In this document: piece by piece, positions 35,659 through 43,980 of the stretch
Layout of the letters: the number at the start of each line of letters is the position of its first letter
Position numbering within the stretch: position 1 is the stretch's first letter
Origin: Paraburkholderia monticola
Lineage (GTDB): Bacteria; Pseudomonadota; Gammaproteobacteria; Burkholderiales; Burkholderiaceae
Assembly: GCF_001580545.1 (NCBI RefSeq)
Contig: NZ_LRBG01000035.1
Location: forward strand, 1 to 64,000
Reading direction: 5' to 3'
Length of the DNA: 64,000 bases
The notes under the pieces: generated by a model
What the model was told of the DNA's origin: nothing
Seen by the model: the letters and a program-made list of their open reading frames with translations, nothing else
Databases searched by the model: none
Made by a program: the position numbers and the translations under genes

Positions 35659-36630
35659 ATGGCAAAAGAAGAGCAGACAGGAGTGGGACGCAGGCAGGCC
35701 AAACCCCGCGGGGCAACCGCCTCCGCATCGCAGCATGAACCGGTGCAGTCGCACGCGGAGAGCGCGGACGTGCCCGCTTCCGCCGACGACGACAGCGCCG
35801 GCGGATCGACCTATCTGGTGCCGGGCCTCGAACGCGGCCTGCGCATCCTCGCCGAATTCAGCGCGCGCGAGCCGGTGCTCGGCGCGCCGGAGTTGTCGAA
35901 GCGGATCGGCATTCCGCGCACCACCACGTTCCGCTTACTACAAACACTCGAAGCGCTCGGCTTTCTCGAACGCGTCAATGGCGACCGCTATTTCCGGCTC
36001 AGCGTCGCGGTGCTGCGGCTCGGCTTCGAGTATCTGAGCTCCCTCGAACTGACCGACGTCGGCACGCCGATCCTCGAACGCCTGCGCGACGCGACCGGGC
36101 TCAGCACGCATCTGCTGATCCGCGATCAGCGCGACGTCGTGTTCGTCGCGAAGGCGCAGACGCACGAACCGATGTACAGCTCGGTCAAGGTCCACGTGGG
36201 CACGCGCCTGCCCGCGCATGCCACCGTGCACGGCCAGGTGCTGATGGGCGATCTGAGCTTCGAGGAATTGCGCCAGCTGTATCCGGAGCCGCAACTCGAA
36301 CGCTTCACCGAGCGCACGCCTGCGACCGTCGAGGAACTGTATGGGCGGGTGCGCGAGAGCGCGGCGCTTGGCTATGCGCTCAGCGAGGCGTCGTTCGAGC
36401 GGGGGATTTCGGTGGTGAGCGCGCCGGTGCGCGATCAGAGCGGCAAGATCGCCGCGGCATTGACGGTCACGATTCCGCGTTCGGATATCGGCGAGGCCGG
36501 CGAGCGCGAGCCGCTGATCATCGCGGTGTGCCAGGCGGCGCTGGAGCTGTCCGAGCGACTGAGCTATCGGCCGAGGCCGGACGATCCGACCGCGATGCAG
36601 GCGCGCCGCAGGTCGGTCGCCGCGCATTGA
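35659..36630 (+). CDS. IclR-family regulator (first of two paralogues)
   Basis: This 323-residue regulator has a low-complexity N-terminal extension of about 50 residues, a winged helix-turn-helix (about 55-115; GLERGLRILAEF and GIPRTTTFRLLQTLEALGFL), and an effector domain (about 130-305; GTRLPAHATVHGQVLMGDL). IclR regulators often control aromatic acid catabolism. It is close in sequence to the regulator at 42287 and has the same start pattern; it differs in its long N-terminus and C-terminal tail. ATG 35659 was chosen. The neighbouring porin and the cluster starting at 38255 are likely targets. Confidence 0.88.
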   Translation: MAKEEQTGVGRRQAKPRGATASASQHEPVQSHAESADVPASADDDSAGGSTYLVPGLERGLRILAEFSAREPVLGAPELSKRIGIPRTTTFRLLQTLEALGFLERVNGDRYFRLSVAVLRLGFEYLSSLELTDVGTPILERLRDATGLSTHLLIRDQRDVVFVAKAQTHEPMYSSVKVHVGTRLPAHATVHGQVLMGDLSFEELRQLYPEPQLERFTERTPATVEELYGRVRESAALGYALSEASFERGISVVSAPVRDQSGKIAAALTVTIPRSDIGEAGEREPLIIAVCQAALELSERLSYRPRPDDPTAMQARRRSVAAH

Positions 36631-36738
36631 GCGTGCGCTGACTTCACGGCGCGACTACTTCAAATACTTATTTCATCTCTGTTTCGCGAGTCCCGCTGCC
36701 TTGCACAGCGGGACTCGCCGCATCGCGTCGTCAAATCA

Positions 36739-37812
36739 TCAGAACGAGTGATGGATGCCGCTCAGGATGATCGCCTGATTGCGGCCGCTCGACACGCCCG
36801 CGGTGAAGAACGCCGCGTCGGTGTTCGAACCCGCGCGCTGGTACAGCGCGTTGATATACACCTGCGTCGACTTCGACAGCGCGTAGATGTTGCCGATCAT
36901 GAACTGCGTCCAGCGATGGCCGGCCAGCGTCGTGGTCGCGGCGCCACCCGCGATCGTGTTGAACGGCGTGACTTGCCAGTTCGCGCCTGCGTCGTAGCTC
37001 TGATAGGTGTCCGAGTAGCCCGGGTTCTGCAGCTTCACGCGGGTGTACAAACCGTGCACCAGCACGCTGCCGAACTGATACGACAGGCCCACGCCCATGT
37101 TCTCGAGCTTCGCGGCCGTGTAGGTGGCGGCCGGCTGACCCTGGAACGTCGTGATGCCGGTCGTGACGATCGACGGCGTGCGGTTGTTCTCGTCGGAGTA
37201 GCTCGCGCCCGCCTTGAAACCGCCGTTCGCGTAGGTCGCCGCAAAGCCGTAGGTGCGGCCGGTCGCAAAGTTGGTCTGGTTGCCGAGACCCATCATGGCG
37301 CCGACGGTGAAGCCGCCGAACGTCGCCGAGCGGAATTTCGCCGAGTTGTCATACGGCACGACCGCGGTATTGGCGAGCGCGTCGATATTGCCCGGGTGGA
37401 ACGCGTACCAGCTCGCCGCCTGGTAGCCGGTGCTGAACGGGCCGAGCACGTCGAAGCTGAACGGCGTCTGGTGGCCGAAGGTCAGCGTACCGATCCGGTC
37501 GGAGGCGAGACCGACGTAAGCCTGACGGTTGAACAGCACGCCCGCTTTGGCCATCGCGCCCGTATTCGTATAGAAACCGTTTTCGAGCTGGAACACCGCC
37601 TTCAGGCCACTGCCCAGATCTTCGACGCCCTTCAGGCCCCAACGGTCCGGCTGCATGTTCCCCTGTTCCTGAATCCACTTCGAGCTGCCGCCCACGTTGC
37701 TGATATACGCGACACCGGCATCGAGGCTGCCGTATAGCGTCACGCTGCTCTGCGCCCACGCGCCCGTGGTCATGCAAGCTGCCGTCAAACCGGCTGCAAT
37801 GATTTGCTTCAC
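36739..37812 (-). CDS. Gram-negative outer-membrane porin
   Basis: This 357-residue general porin of the Burkholderia/Neisseria type has a signal peptide (MKQIIAAGLTAACMTTGAWA, cleavage near 20) and a mature start QSSVTLYGSLDAGVAYI that is classic for the family. It ends with a C-terminal Phe (IHHSF), required for outer-membrane insertion. It sits between the two IclR-linked units and is divergent from the catabolic operon, so it may admit the aromatic substrate. Confidence 0.93.
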   Translation of the reverse strand: MKQIIAAGLTAACMTTGAWAQSSVTLYGSLDAGVAYISNVGGSSKWIQEQGNMQPDRWGLKGVEDLGSGLKAVFQLENGFYTNTGAMAKAGVLFNRQAYVGLASDRIGTLTFGHQTPFSFDVLGPFSTGYQAASWYAFHPGNIDALANTAVVPYDNSAKFRSATFGGFTVGAMMGLGNQTNFATGRTYGFAATYANGGFKAGASYSDENNRTPSIVTTGITTFQGQPAATYTAAKLENMGVGLSYQFGSVLVHGLYTRVKLQNPGYSDTYQSYDAGANWQVTPFNTIAGGAATTTLAGHRWTQFMIGNIYALSKSTQVYINALYQRAGSNTDAAFFTAGVSSGRNQAIILSGIHHSF

Positions 37813-38254
37813 CGTTGGTTCTCCTGATCAAACGACGTAGACACTCGCCGAATGCGCCGTCCCTGATCTGTTCTCTGGGTTAATCCCGTTCTGGTTTCTG
37901 CGCCAGAACCACATCGGTCTTACGTTATGCGTTCCACCTATGGACAAACGTATCGCCTATGGAAAGTATAGAGAAGCTGAGATCAATCAAAATAAATTTT
38001 GAGATCAGTACAAACCCGCGGTTGCCGATCGTCCATGTCTGAAGATTCGGGCGAAGCCGCGTCCGGCAAAGACCCGCGTGGCTTAAGGTTGCGCGCCCTG
38101 CAACCGGCGCCGATGTGTGTCAAAAACGACAGTCGGTGTTTTCCCCTAAGGGCTCAATTTTTTATTTTCTCGGCGCAAAGCGACTCCTATAATTGACCAT
38201 ACACGAACTGATGTTCCTTGTATGGAACGTCAAGGACTCAGGAGAACGTGAGAA
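37813..38254. promoter_or_regulatory. Divergent control region with IclR-like operator repeats
   Basis: This 442-base gap contains a GTTCC-N6-GGACA site (37931-37946) and a GTTCC-N6-GGAAC perfect inverted repeat (38213-38228); both spacers end in TAT. An extra TATGGA half-site lies at 37958-37963. A TATAAT -10 box is at 38188-38193, with the perfect repeat about 20 bases downstream of it. The repeats probably bind one or both IclR regulators and control the porin and the dioxygenase operon. A ribosome-binding site (AGGAGAA) precedes the gene at 38255. The binding is inferred. Confidence 0.55.
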
Positions 38255-38569
38255 ATGACTGAACAATGGCGCTGTGCCGGACATGCCGGCGAGCTGTCCG
38301 AAGACTCCCCGCTCGAGTTCAAGCTCGACGACACGGAGATCGGCATCTACAAGGTGGGCGACGAGATCTACGCGATGGAAAACGTCTGCCCCCACGCGTA
38401 CGCGTTGCTGACGCAGGGCTTCGTCGACGGCGATACCGTCGAATGTCCGCTGCACGAAGCCGTGTTCCATATCCCGACCGGCAAGTGTCTGAAAGAGCCG
38501 GGCGGCCGCGACCTGAAGATGTACTCGGTACGTCTCGCAGGTGAAGAAATTCAGATCAAGGTGGAATGA
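38255..38569 (+). CDS. Rieske-type [2Fe-2S] ferredoxin
   Basis: This 104-residue protein has the Rieske cluster motif C45-x-H47 ... C64-x2-H67 (CPHA and CPLH). It delivers electrons from the reductase (48969-50234) to the oxygenase (38931-40016). The family includes BphF/AndAb-like ferredoxins. It is the first gene of the operon, with AGGAGAACGTGAGAA just before the start, so it lies right after the control region. The next gene starts 1 base after the stop. Confidence 0.92.
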   Translation: MTEQWRCAGHAGELSEDSPLEFKLDDTEIGIYKVGDEIYAMENVCPHAYALLTQGFVDGDTVECPLHEAVFHIPTGKCLKEPGGRDLKMYSVRLAGEEIQIKVE

Positions 38570-38570
38570 C

Positions 38571-38882
38571 ATGCGAGAGGTAGCCGTGAACTTCAATCCC
38601 TTCCTGAAGCCGTGGCTCGCGCCGCAACCGAACAACGTCGCTGGCAAGGGCGTGATCGAGAAGCCGGGCGAGAGCGGCAACATGGTCTGGCAGAACCGCA
38701 AGGCCGAGCCGACCCAGTACGAAAACGACTTCGGCGATGCGCTCGAACGCGTTTTCGAAGCCGGCGCGACGGAACTGCAGGAAGTCGTCGACGGCTTGAA
38801 CCGCGACGGTTTCCGCACCCCGGAAGGCACTCAGTGGAACGCCGAGCGTCTGGCCGCCGAATTCCGTCAGCTCGCCGACTAA
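38571..38882 (+). CDS. Small recombinase-like helix-turn-helix protein
   Basis: This 103-residue protein is not an enzyme. Its second half (DALERVFEAGATELQEVVDGLNRDGFRTPEGTQWNAERLAAEFRQL) resembles the DNA-binding domain of serine recombinases (the segment that scans for the 'G-x-R-T-P-x-G-x-x-W' pattern), without the catalytic domain. Similar short proteins occur next to Rieske oxygenase genes in beta-proteobacteria, as far as I recall. Its role may be regulatory or a small accessory protein. It begins at ATG 38571, one base after the ferredoxin stop; no strong ribosome-binding site is present, so it is coupled. Confidence 0.7.
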   Translation: MREVAVNFNPFLKPWLAPQPNNVAGKGVIEKPGESGNMVWQNRKAEPTQYENDFGDALERVFEAGATELQEVVDGLNRDGFRTPEGTQWNAERLAAEFRQLAD

Positions 38883-38930
38883 GCGCGCTTTTCCGAACAC
38901 GTTTCATCGCATTCGTACTGGAGTCTCTTC

Positions 38931-40016
38931 ATGACGTCCCCCACTACAACTGAAGGCACGGCCGATCCGGTCAAGTCGTATCTGGACCGCGGCCTGCGCA
39001 ATTACTGGTATCCCGTCGCTCCGAGCTGGCAGGTCGGCAACGCGCCGATCGGTGTCACGCGTCTGGGCGACCAGATCGTGCTGTGGCGCGATGGCGAAGG
39101 CAAAGTCCGCGCGCTCGAAGACCGCTGTCCGCACCGTGGCGCGCGCCTGTCGCTCGGTTGGAACCTCGGCGATCGCGTTGCGTGCTGGTATCACGGCGTC
39201 GAAGTGAACGGCAGCGGCACCGTCATCAACGTGCCGGCCGTGCCGAGCTGCCCGCTCGAAGGCAAGACCTGCGTGAAGTCGTACCCCGTCGAGGAACACG
39301 CCGGCGCGATTTTCCTGTGGTTCGGCGACGAAGCCCACAAGGAACCGGCACCGCTCGTGCTGCCGCAAGAGCTGGTTGGTGAGGAGTACGCGAGTTTCCT
39401 CTGCATGTCGAACTGGAAGTGCAATTACCAGTACGCGATCGACAACGTGATGGACCCGATGCACGGCGCCTATCTGCATGCGACCTCGCACTCGATGGCC
39501 GAAGGCGACAAGCAGGCCGACATGCGCGTGCGCAAGACCGAAACCGGTCTGATGTTCGAGAAGACCGGCCAGCGCGACGTGAACTTCGACTGGGTCGAAC
39601 TCGGCGACACCGGCACGCTGTGGATGCGTCTCGCGATTCCGTACAAGAAGAAGTTCGGCCCGGGCGGCAGCTTCGGCATCATCGGCTTCGCGGTTCCGGT
39701 CGACGGCGACAACTGCCAGGTCTACTTCTGGCGCACCCGCAAGGTGCAGGGATGGCAGCGCGACGCATGGCGCTTCCTGTATCGCAACCGCCTCGAAGGT
39801 CTGCACTGGGACGTGCTCGAGCAGGACCGCTACGTCCTCGAAAGCCTCGCGCCGAACGCGCGCGATCACGAGTTCCTCTATCAGCACGACGTCGGCATGA
39901 CGCGTGTGCGCCGCATGCTGCGTCAACGCGCGCAGCAGGATCTCGCCCAGCTCGACGCGCATCGCGCGGCGAACGCGGCGCCCGCAGCCACCGAAGCCGG
40001 TCACAGCCATGCATAA
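38931..40016 (+). CDS. Rieske non-heme iron oxygenase, single-component alpha subunit
   Basis: This 361-residue ring-hydroxylating oxygenase has a Rieske centre C66-x-H68 ... C85-x2-H88 (CPHRG, CWYHG) and a catalytic domain with the Fe site DNVMDPMHGAYLH (bridging D175, ligands H178 and H183). It lacks a partner beta subunit in the cluster and is most like the phthalate/vanillate-type homotrimeric class by length. It hydroxylates or demethylates an aromatic substrate. It overlaps the next gene by 8 bases and is preceded by a ferredoxin. Confidence 0.92.
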   Translation: MTSPTTTEGTADPVKSYLDRGLRNYWYPVAPSWQVGNAPIGVTRLGDQIVLWRDGEGKVRALEDRCPHRGARLSLGWNLGDRVACWYHGVEVNGSGTVINVPAVPSCPLEGKTCVKSYPVEEHAGAIFLWFGDEAHKEPAPLVLPQELVGEEYASFLCMSNWKCNYQYAIDNVMDPMHGAYLHATSHSMAEGDKQADMRVRKTETGLMFEKTGQRDVNFDWVELGDTGTLWMRLAIPYKKKFGPGGSFGIIGFAVPVDGDNCQVYFWRTRKVQGWQRDAWRFLYRNRLEGLHWDVLEQDRYVLESLAPNARDHEFLYQHDVGMTRVRRMLRQRAQQDLAQLDAHRAANAAPAATEAGHSHA

Positions 40017-40776
40017 CGACGCACTCGCAACGCTCGCGGGCCGGCGCGTCCTCGTGACGGGCGGCGCGCGCGGTCTCGGCGCGGCGTTCGTCCGTGCCCT
40101 CGCGGCTGCCGGCGCACGGGTCGCGTTCGGCGACGTGCTGCACGACGAAGGCCGCGCGCTCGCGGCATCGCTGCGCGAGCAGGGCCACGCCGTGACCTAT
40201 CTGCCGCTCGATCTCGCCGACCCGGCCAGCATCAAGCAGTTCGCGGAGCAGGGCGCGGCCCAGCTCGGCGGTCTCGACGCGCTGATCAACAACGCGGCAA
40301 TCACGAATTCCGGCGGCAAGTTCGCGGACGAGCTTTCGGTCGACACGTGGGACGCCGTGATGAACGTCAACGTACGCGGCACCTGGCTGATGAGCACCGC
40401 CGCGCTGCCGTATCTGCGCGACTCGGGCCGCGGCAGCATCGTCAACATCGCCTCGGACACGGCGATGTGGGGCGCGCCGAAGCTGCTCGCCTATGTCGCG
40501 AGCAAGGGCGCCGTGATCTCGATGACCCGCTCGCTCGCGCGCGAATTCGGCGCGCACGGCGTGACCGTCAACGCGATCGCGCCGGGGCTCACCGAAGTCG
40601 AGGCGACCGCATACGTGCCTGCCGAGCGTCATCAGTATTACCTGCAAGGCCGCGCGCTCACGCGCGCACAAGTGCCCGACGACGTGACCGGGCCGGTGCT
40701 GTTCCTGTTGTCCGATGCCGCTCGCTTTGTGACCGGCCAGCTGCTGCCGGTCAACGGCGGCTTCGTGATGAATTGA
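40009..40776 (+). CDS. Short-chain dehydrogenase/reductase (SDR)
   Basis: This 255-residue classical SDR has the cofactor motif TGGARGLGAAF near 18-28, the NNA motif (LINNAAI) and an intact YVASK catalytic pair. The Ser is in IVNIASDTA. The Asp at the end of the second strand (FGDVL) suggests NAD(H) preference. In context it may be a dihydrodiol dehydrogenase or alcohol dehydrogenase acting on the oxygenase product. It overlaps the oxygenase gene by 8 bases. Confidence 0.88.
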   Translation: MHNDALATLAGRRVLVTGGARGLGAAFVRALAAAGARVAFGDVLHDEGRALAASLREQGHAVTYLPLDLADPASIKQFAEQGAAQLGGLDALINNAAITNSGGKFADELSVDTWDAVMNVNVRGTWLMSTAALPYLRDSGRGSIVNIASDTAMWGAPKLLAYVASKGAVISMTRSLAREFGAHGVTVNAIAPGLTEVEATAYVPAERHQYYLQGRALTRAQVPDDVTGPVLFLLSDAARFVTGQLLPVNGGFVMN

Positions 40777-40804
40777 TCTAGTCGAATCGAAAGGAGAAAG
40801 AGAG

Positions 40805-41335
40805 ATGGCGGACGTCGAGAACGAACGTAAATCCTGGGACCAACCCGCGGACGCAAGCTTCCAGCAATGGCTGGACAGCCGGGTCGCACGCCTCGAAACG
40901 CGTCGCTACGACTGGGACGCGCTGAAGTTCCAGGCCGACTACGACCCGAAGTATCGCCGTGCGCAGATGCGCTACGTCGGCACGGGCGGCACCGGCGTCG
41001 CGAAGGACATGAACACGGTGCCCGCTGGCAACTTCACGTTCTCGACGATGGTGATCCCGGCCGGCAACATCGGCCCGAGCCATATTCATACGGACGTCGA
41101 AGAAATCTTCTTCGTGCTGCGCGGCAAGATGAAAGTGGTCTGCGAGCGCGATGGCGAAACGTGGGAAGCGGTGCTCGGCGAGCGTGACCTGATCTCGGTG
41201 CCGCCCGGCGTGTACCGCACGGAAATCAACATCGGCGAGGAAGACGCGCTGATGTGCGTGATGCTCGGTTCGCCGAAGCCGATCACGCCGACGTATCCGC
41301 CGGATTCGCCGCTCGCGAAGATCAAGCGCGGCTAA
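40805..41335 (+). CDS. Cupin-domain protein
   Basis: This 176-residue protein has a single cupin fold; the first motif is H93-x-H95 with E99/E100 (PSHIHTDVEEIFFVLRG) and the second is around ERDLISVPPGVYR. The second motif does not show a clear His, so metal binding may rest on three ligands or another residue. It may be a metal-dependent dioxygenase, isomerase or a sensor in the pathway. It has its own GAAAGGAGAAAG ribosome-binding site and lies in the operon. Confidence 0.8.
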   Translation: MADVENERKSWDQPADASFQQWLDSRVARLETRRYDWDALKFQADYDPKYRRAQMRYVGTGGTGVAKDMNTVPAGNFTFSTMVIPAGNIGPSHIHTDVEEIFFVLRGKMKVVCERDGETWEAVLGERDLISVPPGVYRTEINIGEEDALMCVMLGSPKPITPTYPPDSPLAKIKRG

Positions 41336-41384
41336 CGCGCTGCCACGCAGTCCCCGTCGTTCCACTTTACCTGCGAAGGAAATC

Positions 41385-42290
41385 ATGTCCGCCGTCCCGT
41401 CCGTCCACGCCGATCAGCAAGCCGCGCTCGAAGCGCGTCTCGCAAGCTATCCGGCGCAGCAACGCAGCCTCGCTGCACAACGCGGGCTCAGCTATCGCGA
41501 AGTCGATCGCGCCGGTCACGCCGCGTTGCCGCTCGTGCTGCTGCACGGCATCGGTTCGGGCGCGGCTTCATGGGTGCAGCAGTTCGACGCGCTCGGCGCG
41601 ACGCGCCGCGTGCTGGCCTGGGATGCGCCGGGGTATGGCGCTTCCTCGCCGGTCGCGGCTGCTTCGCCGGTTGCACCGGATTACGCCGCTGTACTGAAGG
41701 AATGGCTCGACGCACTCGGCATCGAACGCTGCGTGCTGGTTGGGCACTCGCTCGGCGCGATTATCGCCGGCGCGTTTGCCGCCGCGCATCCACGCCATCT
41801 GGCGGGTCTGCTGCTGCTGTCGCCCGCGGGCGGCTACGGCGCGGCCACGGCCGAGGTGCGCGACGCCAAACGCGATCAACGTCTCGCGATGCTGAACGAG
41901 CTGGGACCCCAGGGTCTCGCCGACAAGCGCAGCGCGAACATGCTGTCCGTCCACGCGAGCGACGCGGCACGCGCATGGGTCCGCTGGAACATGTCGCGCG
42001 TGATCCCGCATGGCTATGCGCAGGCCACGCACCTGCTCGCCAACGCGGACCTCGCCGCTGACCTCGCGCGCTACGACGGCCGCGTGAGCGTCGCGGTCGG
42101 CGCCGACGACACGATCACGACGCCCGAGGCCTGCGAAAAAATCGCACTCGCCGCGCGGACCCGCTTGCAGATCGTGCCGCGCGCGGGCCACGCCGGCTAT
42201 ATCGAGGCACCCGCCGCGTACACCGCGATCATCGATACGTTCTGCCGCGCAAGCGACAGCCCACTGACCCAAAGCGGAGCCAAAGCATGA
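41385..42290 (+). CDS. Alpha/beta hydrolase
   Basis: This 301-residue hydrolase has the nucleophile elbow GHSLG (S122), an oxyanion-region HG (LLHGIGSG) and a C-terminal Asp-His pair (VGADD and RAGHAGY). It resembles meta-cleavage-product hydrolases that split C-C bonds of ring-fission products, but the sequence does not settle whether it acts on carbon-carbon or ester bonds. It overlaps the IclR gene by 4 bases (ATGA). Confidence 0.85.
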   Translation: MSAVPSVHADQQAALEARLASYPAQQRSLAAQRGLSYREVDRAGHAALPLVLLHGIGSGAASWVQQFDALGATRRVLAWDAPGYGASSPVAAASPVAPDYAAVLKEWLDALGIERCVLVGHSLGAIIAGAFAAAHPRHLAGLLLLSPAGGYGAATAEVRDAKRDQRLAMLNELGPQGLADKRSANMLSVHASDAARAWVRWNMSRVIPHGYAQATHLLANADLAADLARYDGRVSVAVGADDTITTPEACEKIALAARTRLQIVPRAGHAGYIEAPAAYTAIIDTFCRASDSPLTQSGAKA

Positions 42291-43171
42291 CGCCCGACAC
42301 TCTTGACGCAGAGCGCGACCTCACCGCAGAGGGCACCGAAACGAGCAGCGATTCGGGTTACCGGGTGCCCGGTCTCGAACGCGGCCTGAAGATCCTGATG
42401 GAGTTCTCGCCGCGCGAGCCGGTGCTCGGCGCACCGGAACTGTCGCGGCGCCTGAGCATTCCGCGCACGACGGTGTTCCGTCTGCTGCAGACGCTCGAAT
42501 CGCTAGGCTTTCTCGAACGCGCCGACAAGGACCGCAACTATCGCCTCGGCGTCGCGGTGCTGCGTCTGGGCTTCGAATATCTGAGCTCGCTCGAATTGAC
42601 CGATCTCGGCCTGCCGATCATCGAAAAGCTGCGCGACGAGACCGGCCTCACGAGCCACATCGTGATTCGTGACGCACGCGACGTCGTGTTCGTCGCCAAG
42701 GCACAAAGCCATGCGCCGATTTTCAGTTCGGTGAAGGTCAACGTCGGCACGCGGCTGCCCGCGCATGCGACGACGCATGGCCAGGTCCTGATGGGCGACC
42801 TGACGTTCGAGGAGCTGAAGAAGCTTTATCCGGAGCCGGAGCTCGAGCGCTTCACGGCGCAGACGCCGGCCACGATCGACGAACTGTACGAACGGATTCG
42901 CGACGACGCGCGACGCGGCTTCGCGATCAGCGAGTCGTCGTTCGAACGCGGCATTTCGGTGGTCAGCGCGCCGGTGCGCAACGACTCGCGTCGGATCGTC
43001 GCGGTGATCACGACGACGATTCCGCGCCGTGAGATCGACGCGGCGCTGCTTGACAGCGGTCTCGTCGACAAGGTGCGCCGCGCGGCCGACGAACTGTCGC
43101 AGCGGCTCAATTACCGGCCGAAGTCTGGGCCGAATGGTGGCAACAAGTACATGAAGGCACTGGGGCTCTGA
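42287..43171 (+). CDS. IclR-family regulator (second paralogue, inside the operon)
   Basis: This 294-residue regulator has a winged helix (about 25-85; GLERGLKILMEF and SIPRTTVFRLLQTLESLGFL) and an effector domain ending in TIPRREID. It is very similar along its whole length to the protein at 35659 (by eye well over half identical residues), differing mostly in the short N-terminus and the C-terminal tail. It begins in an ATGA overlap with the hydrolase stop and shares its final base with the next gene start. It probably autoregulates the catabolic operon. Confidence 0.9.
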   Translation: MTPDTLDAERDLTAEGTETSSDSGYRVPGLERGLKILMEFSPREPVLGAPELSRRLSIPRTTVFRLLQTLESLGFLERADKDRNYRLGVAVLRLGFEYLSSLELTDLGLPIIEKLRDETGLTSHIVIRDARDVVFVAKAQSHAPIFSSVKVNVGTRLPAHATTHGQVLMGDLTFEELKKLYPEPELERFTAQTPATIDELYERIRDDARRGFAISESSFERGISVVSAPVRNDSRRIVAVITTTIPRREIDAALLDSGLVDKVRRAADELSQRLNYRPKSGPNGGNKYMKALGL

Positions 43172-43980
43172 TGATCCAAATCGATTTGACCGGTCAGGTA
43201 GCGGTGGTGACGGGCGGTTCGTCCGGCATCGGTCTCGCCACCGCCGAACTGTTCTTGCGCGCGGGCGCTTCCGTCGCGATCTGCGGCCGCGACAGCGAAC
43301 GGCTTGGAGAGGCGCAAGCCGCGCTCAGCGCGAAGCATCCCGGCGCGCAACTGCTCGCGCAACGCTGCGACGTGCTCGACGCAGACCAGGTGAACGCATT
43401 CGCGCAGGCGGTGCAAGAGCGCTTCGGCCGCACCGACATGCTGGTGAACAACGCGGGCCAGGGCCGCGTGTCCACCTTCGCGGATACGAGCGACGACGCC
43501 TGGCGCGAAGAACTCGACCTGAAGTACTTCGGCGTGATCCGCCCGACCCGCGCGTTCCTGCCGATGCTGTGCGACACCGGCGGCGCGGGACGCAACGCGG
43601 CCATCGTCAACGTGAACTCGCTGCTCGCGCTGCAGCCGGAGCCGCACATGGTGGCGACGTCGTCGGCGCGCGCGGGCTTGCTGAGCCTGACGAAGTCGCT
43701 CGCGGTCGAGTTCGCGCCGCAGCGCATCCGCGTCAACTCGATCCTGATCGGCATCGTCGAATCGGGTCAATGGCGCCGCCGTTACGCGACGCAGGCAGAG
43801 CCCGGTCAGAGCTGGGAAGACTGGACCGGCGAACTCGCGCGCAAGAAAAACATTCCGCTCGGCCGCTTCGGCCGTCCCGAAGAAGCCGCACAGGCGCTCT
43901 TTTATCTGGCTACCCCGCTGTCGTCGTACACGACTGGCAGTCACATCGATGTTTCTGGAGGCGTTGCACGACATGTCTAA
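43171..43980 (+). CDS. SDR-family protein with non-canonical active site
   Basis: This 269-residue protein has the SDR fold (TGGSSGIGLATA near 14-25, LVNNAG at 91-96, Ser at S150). The usual Tyr-x3-Lys pair is replaced by T163 and R167 (VATSSARAG), so catalysis as in normal SDRs is unlikely. It may be a non-catalytic or unusual reductase. The rest of the family pattern, including SLTKSLAVE, is well conserved. It overlaps the ThDP-enzyme gene by 8 bases. Not assigned to a known step. Confidence 0.85.
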   Translation: MIQIDLTGQVAVVTGGSSGIGLATAELFLRAGASVAICGRDSERLGEAQAALSAKHPGAQLLAQRCDVLDADQVNAFAQAVQERFGRTDMLVNNAGQGRVSTFADTSDDAWREELDLKYFGVIRPTRAFLPMLCDTGGAGRNAAIVNVNSLLALQPEPHMVATSSARAGLLSLTKSLAVEFAPQRIRVNSILIGIVESGQWRRRYATQAEPGQSWEDWTGELARKKNIPLGRFGRPEEAAQALFYLATPLSSYTTGSHIDVSGGVARHV

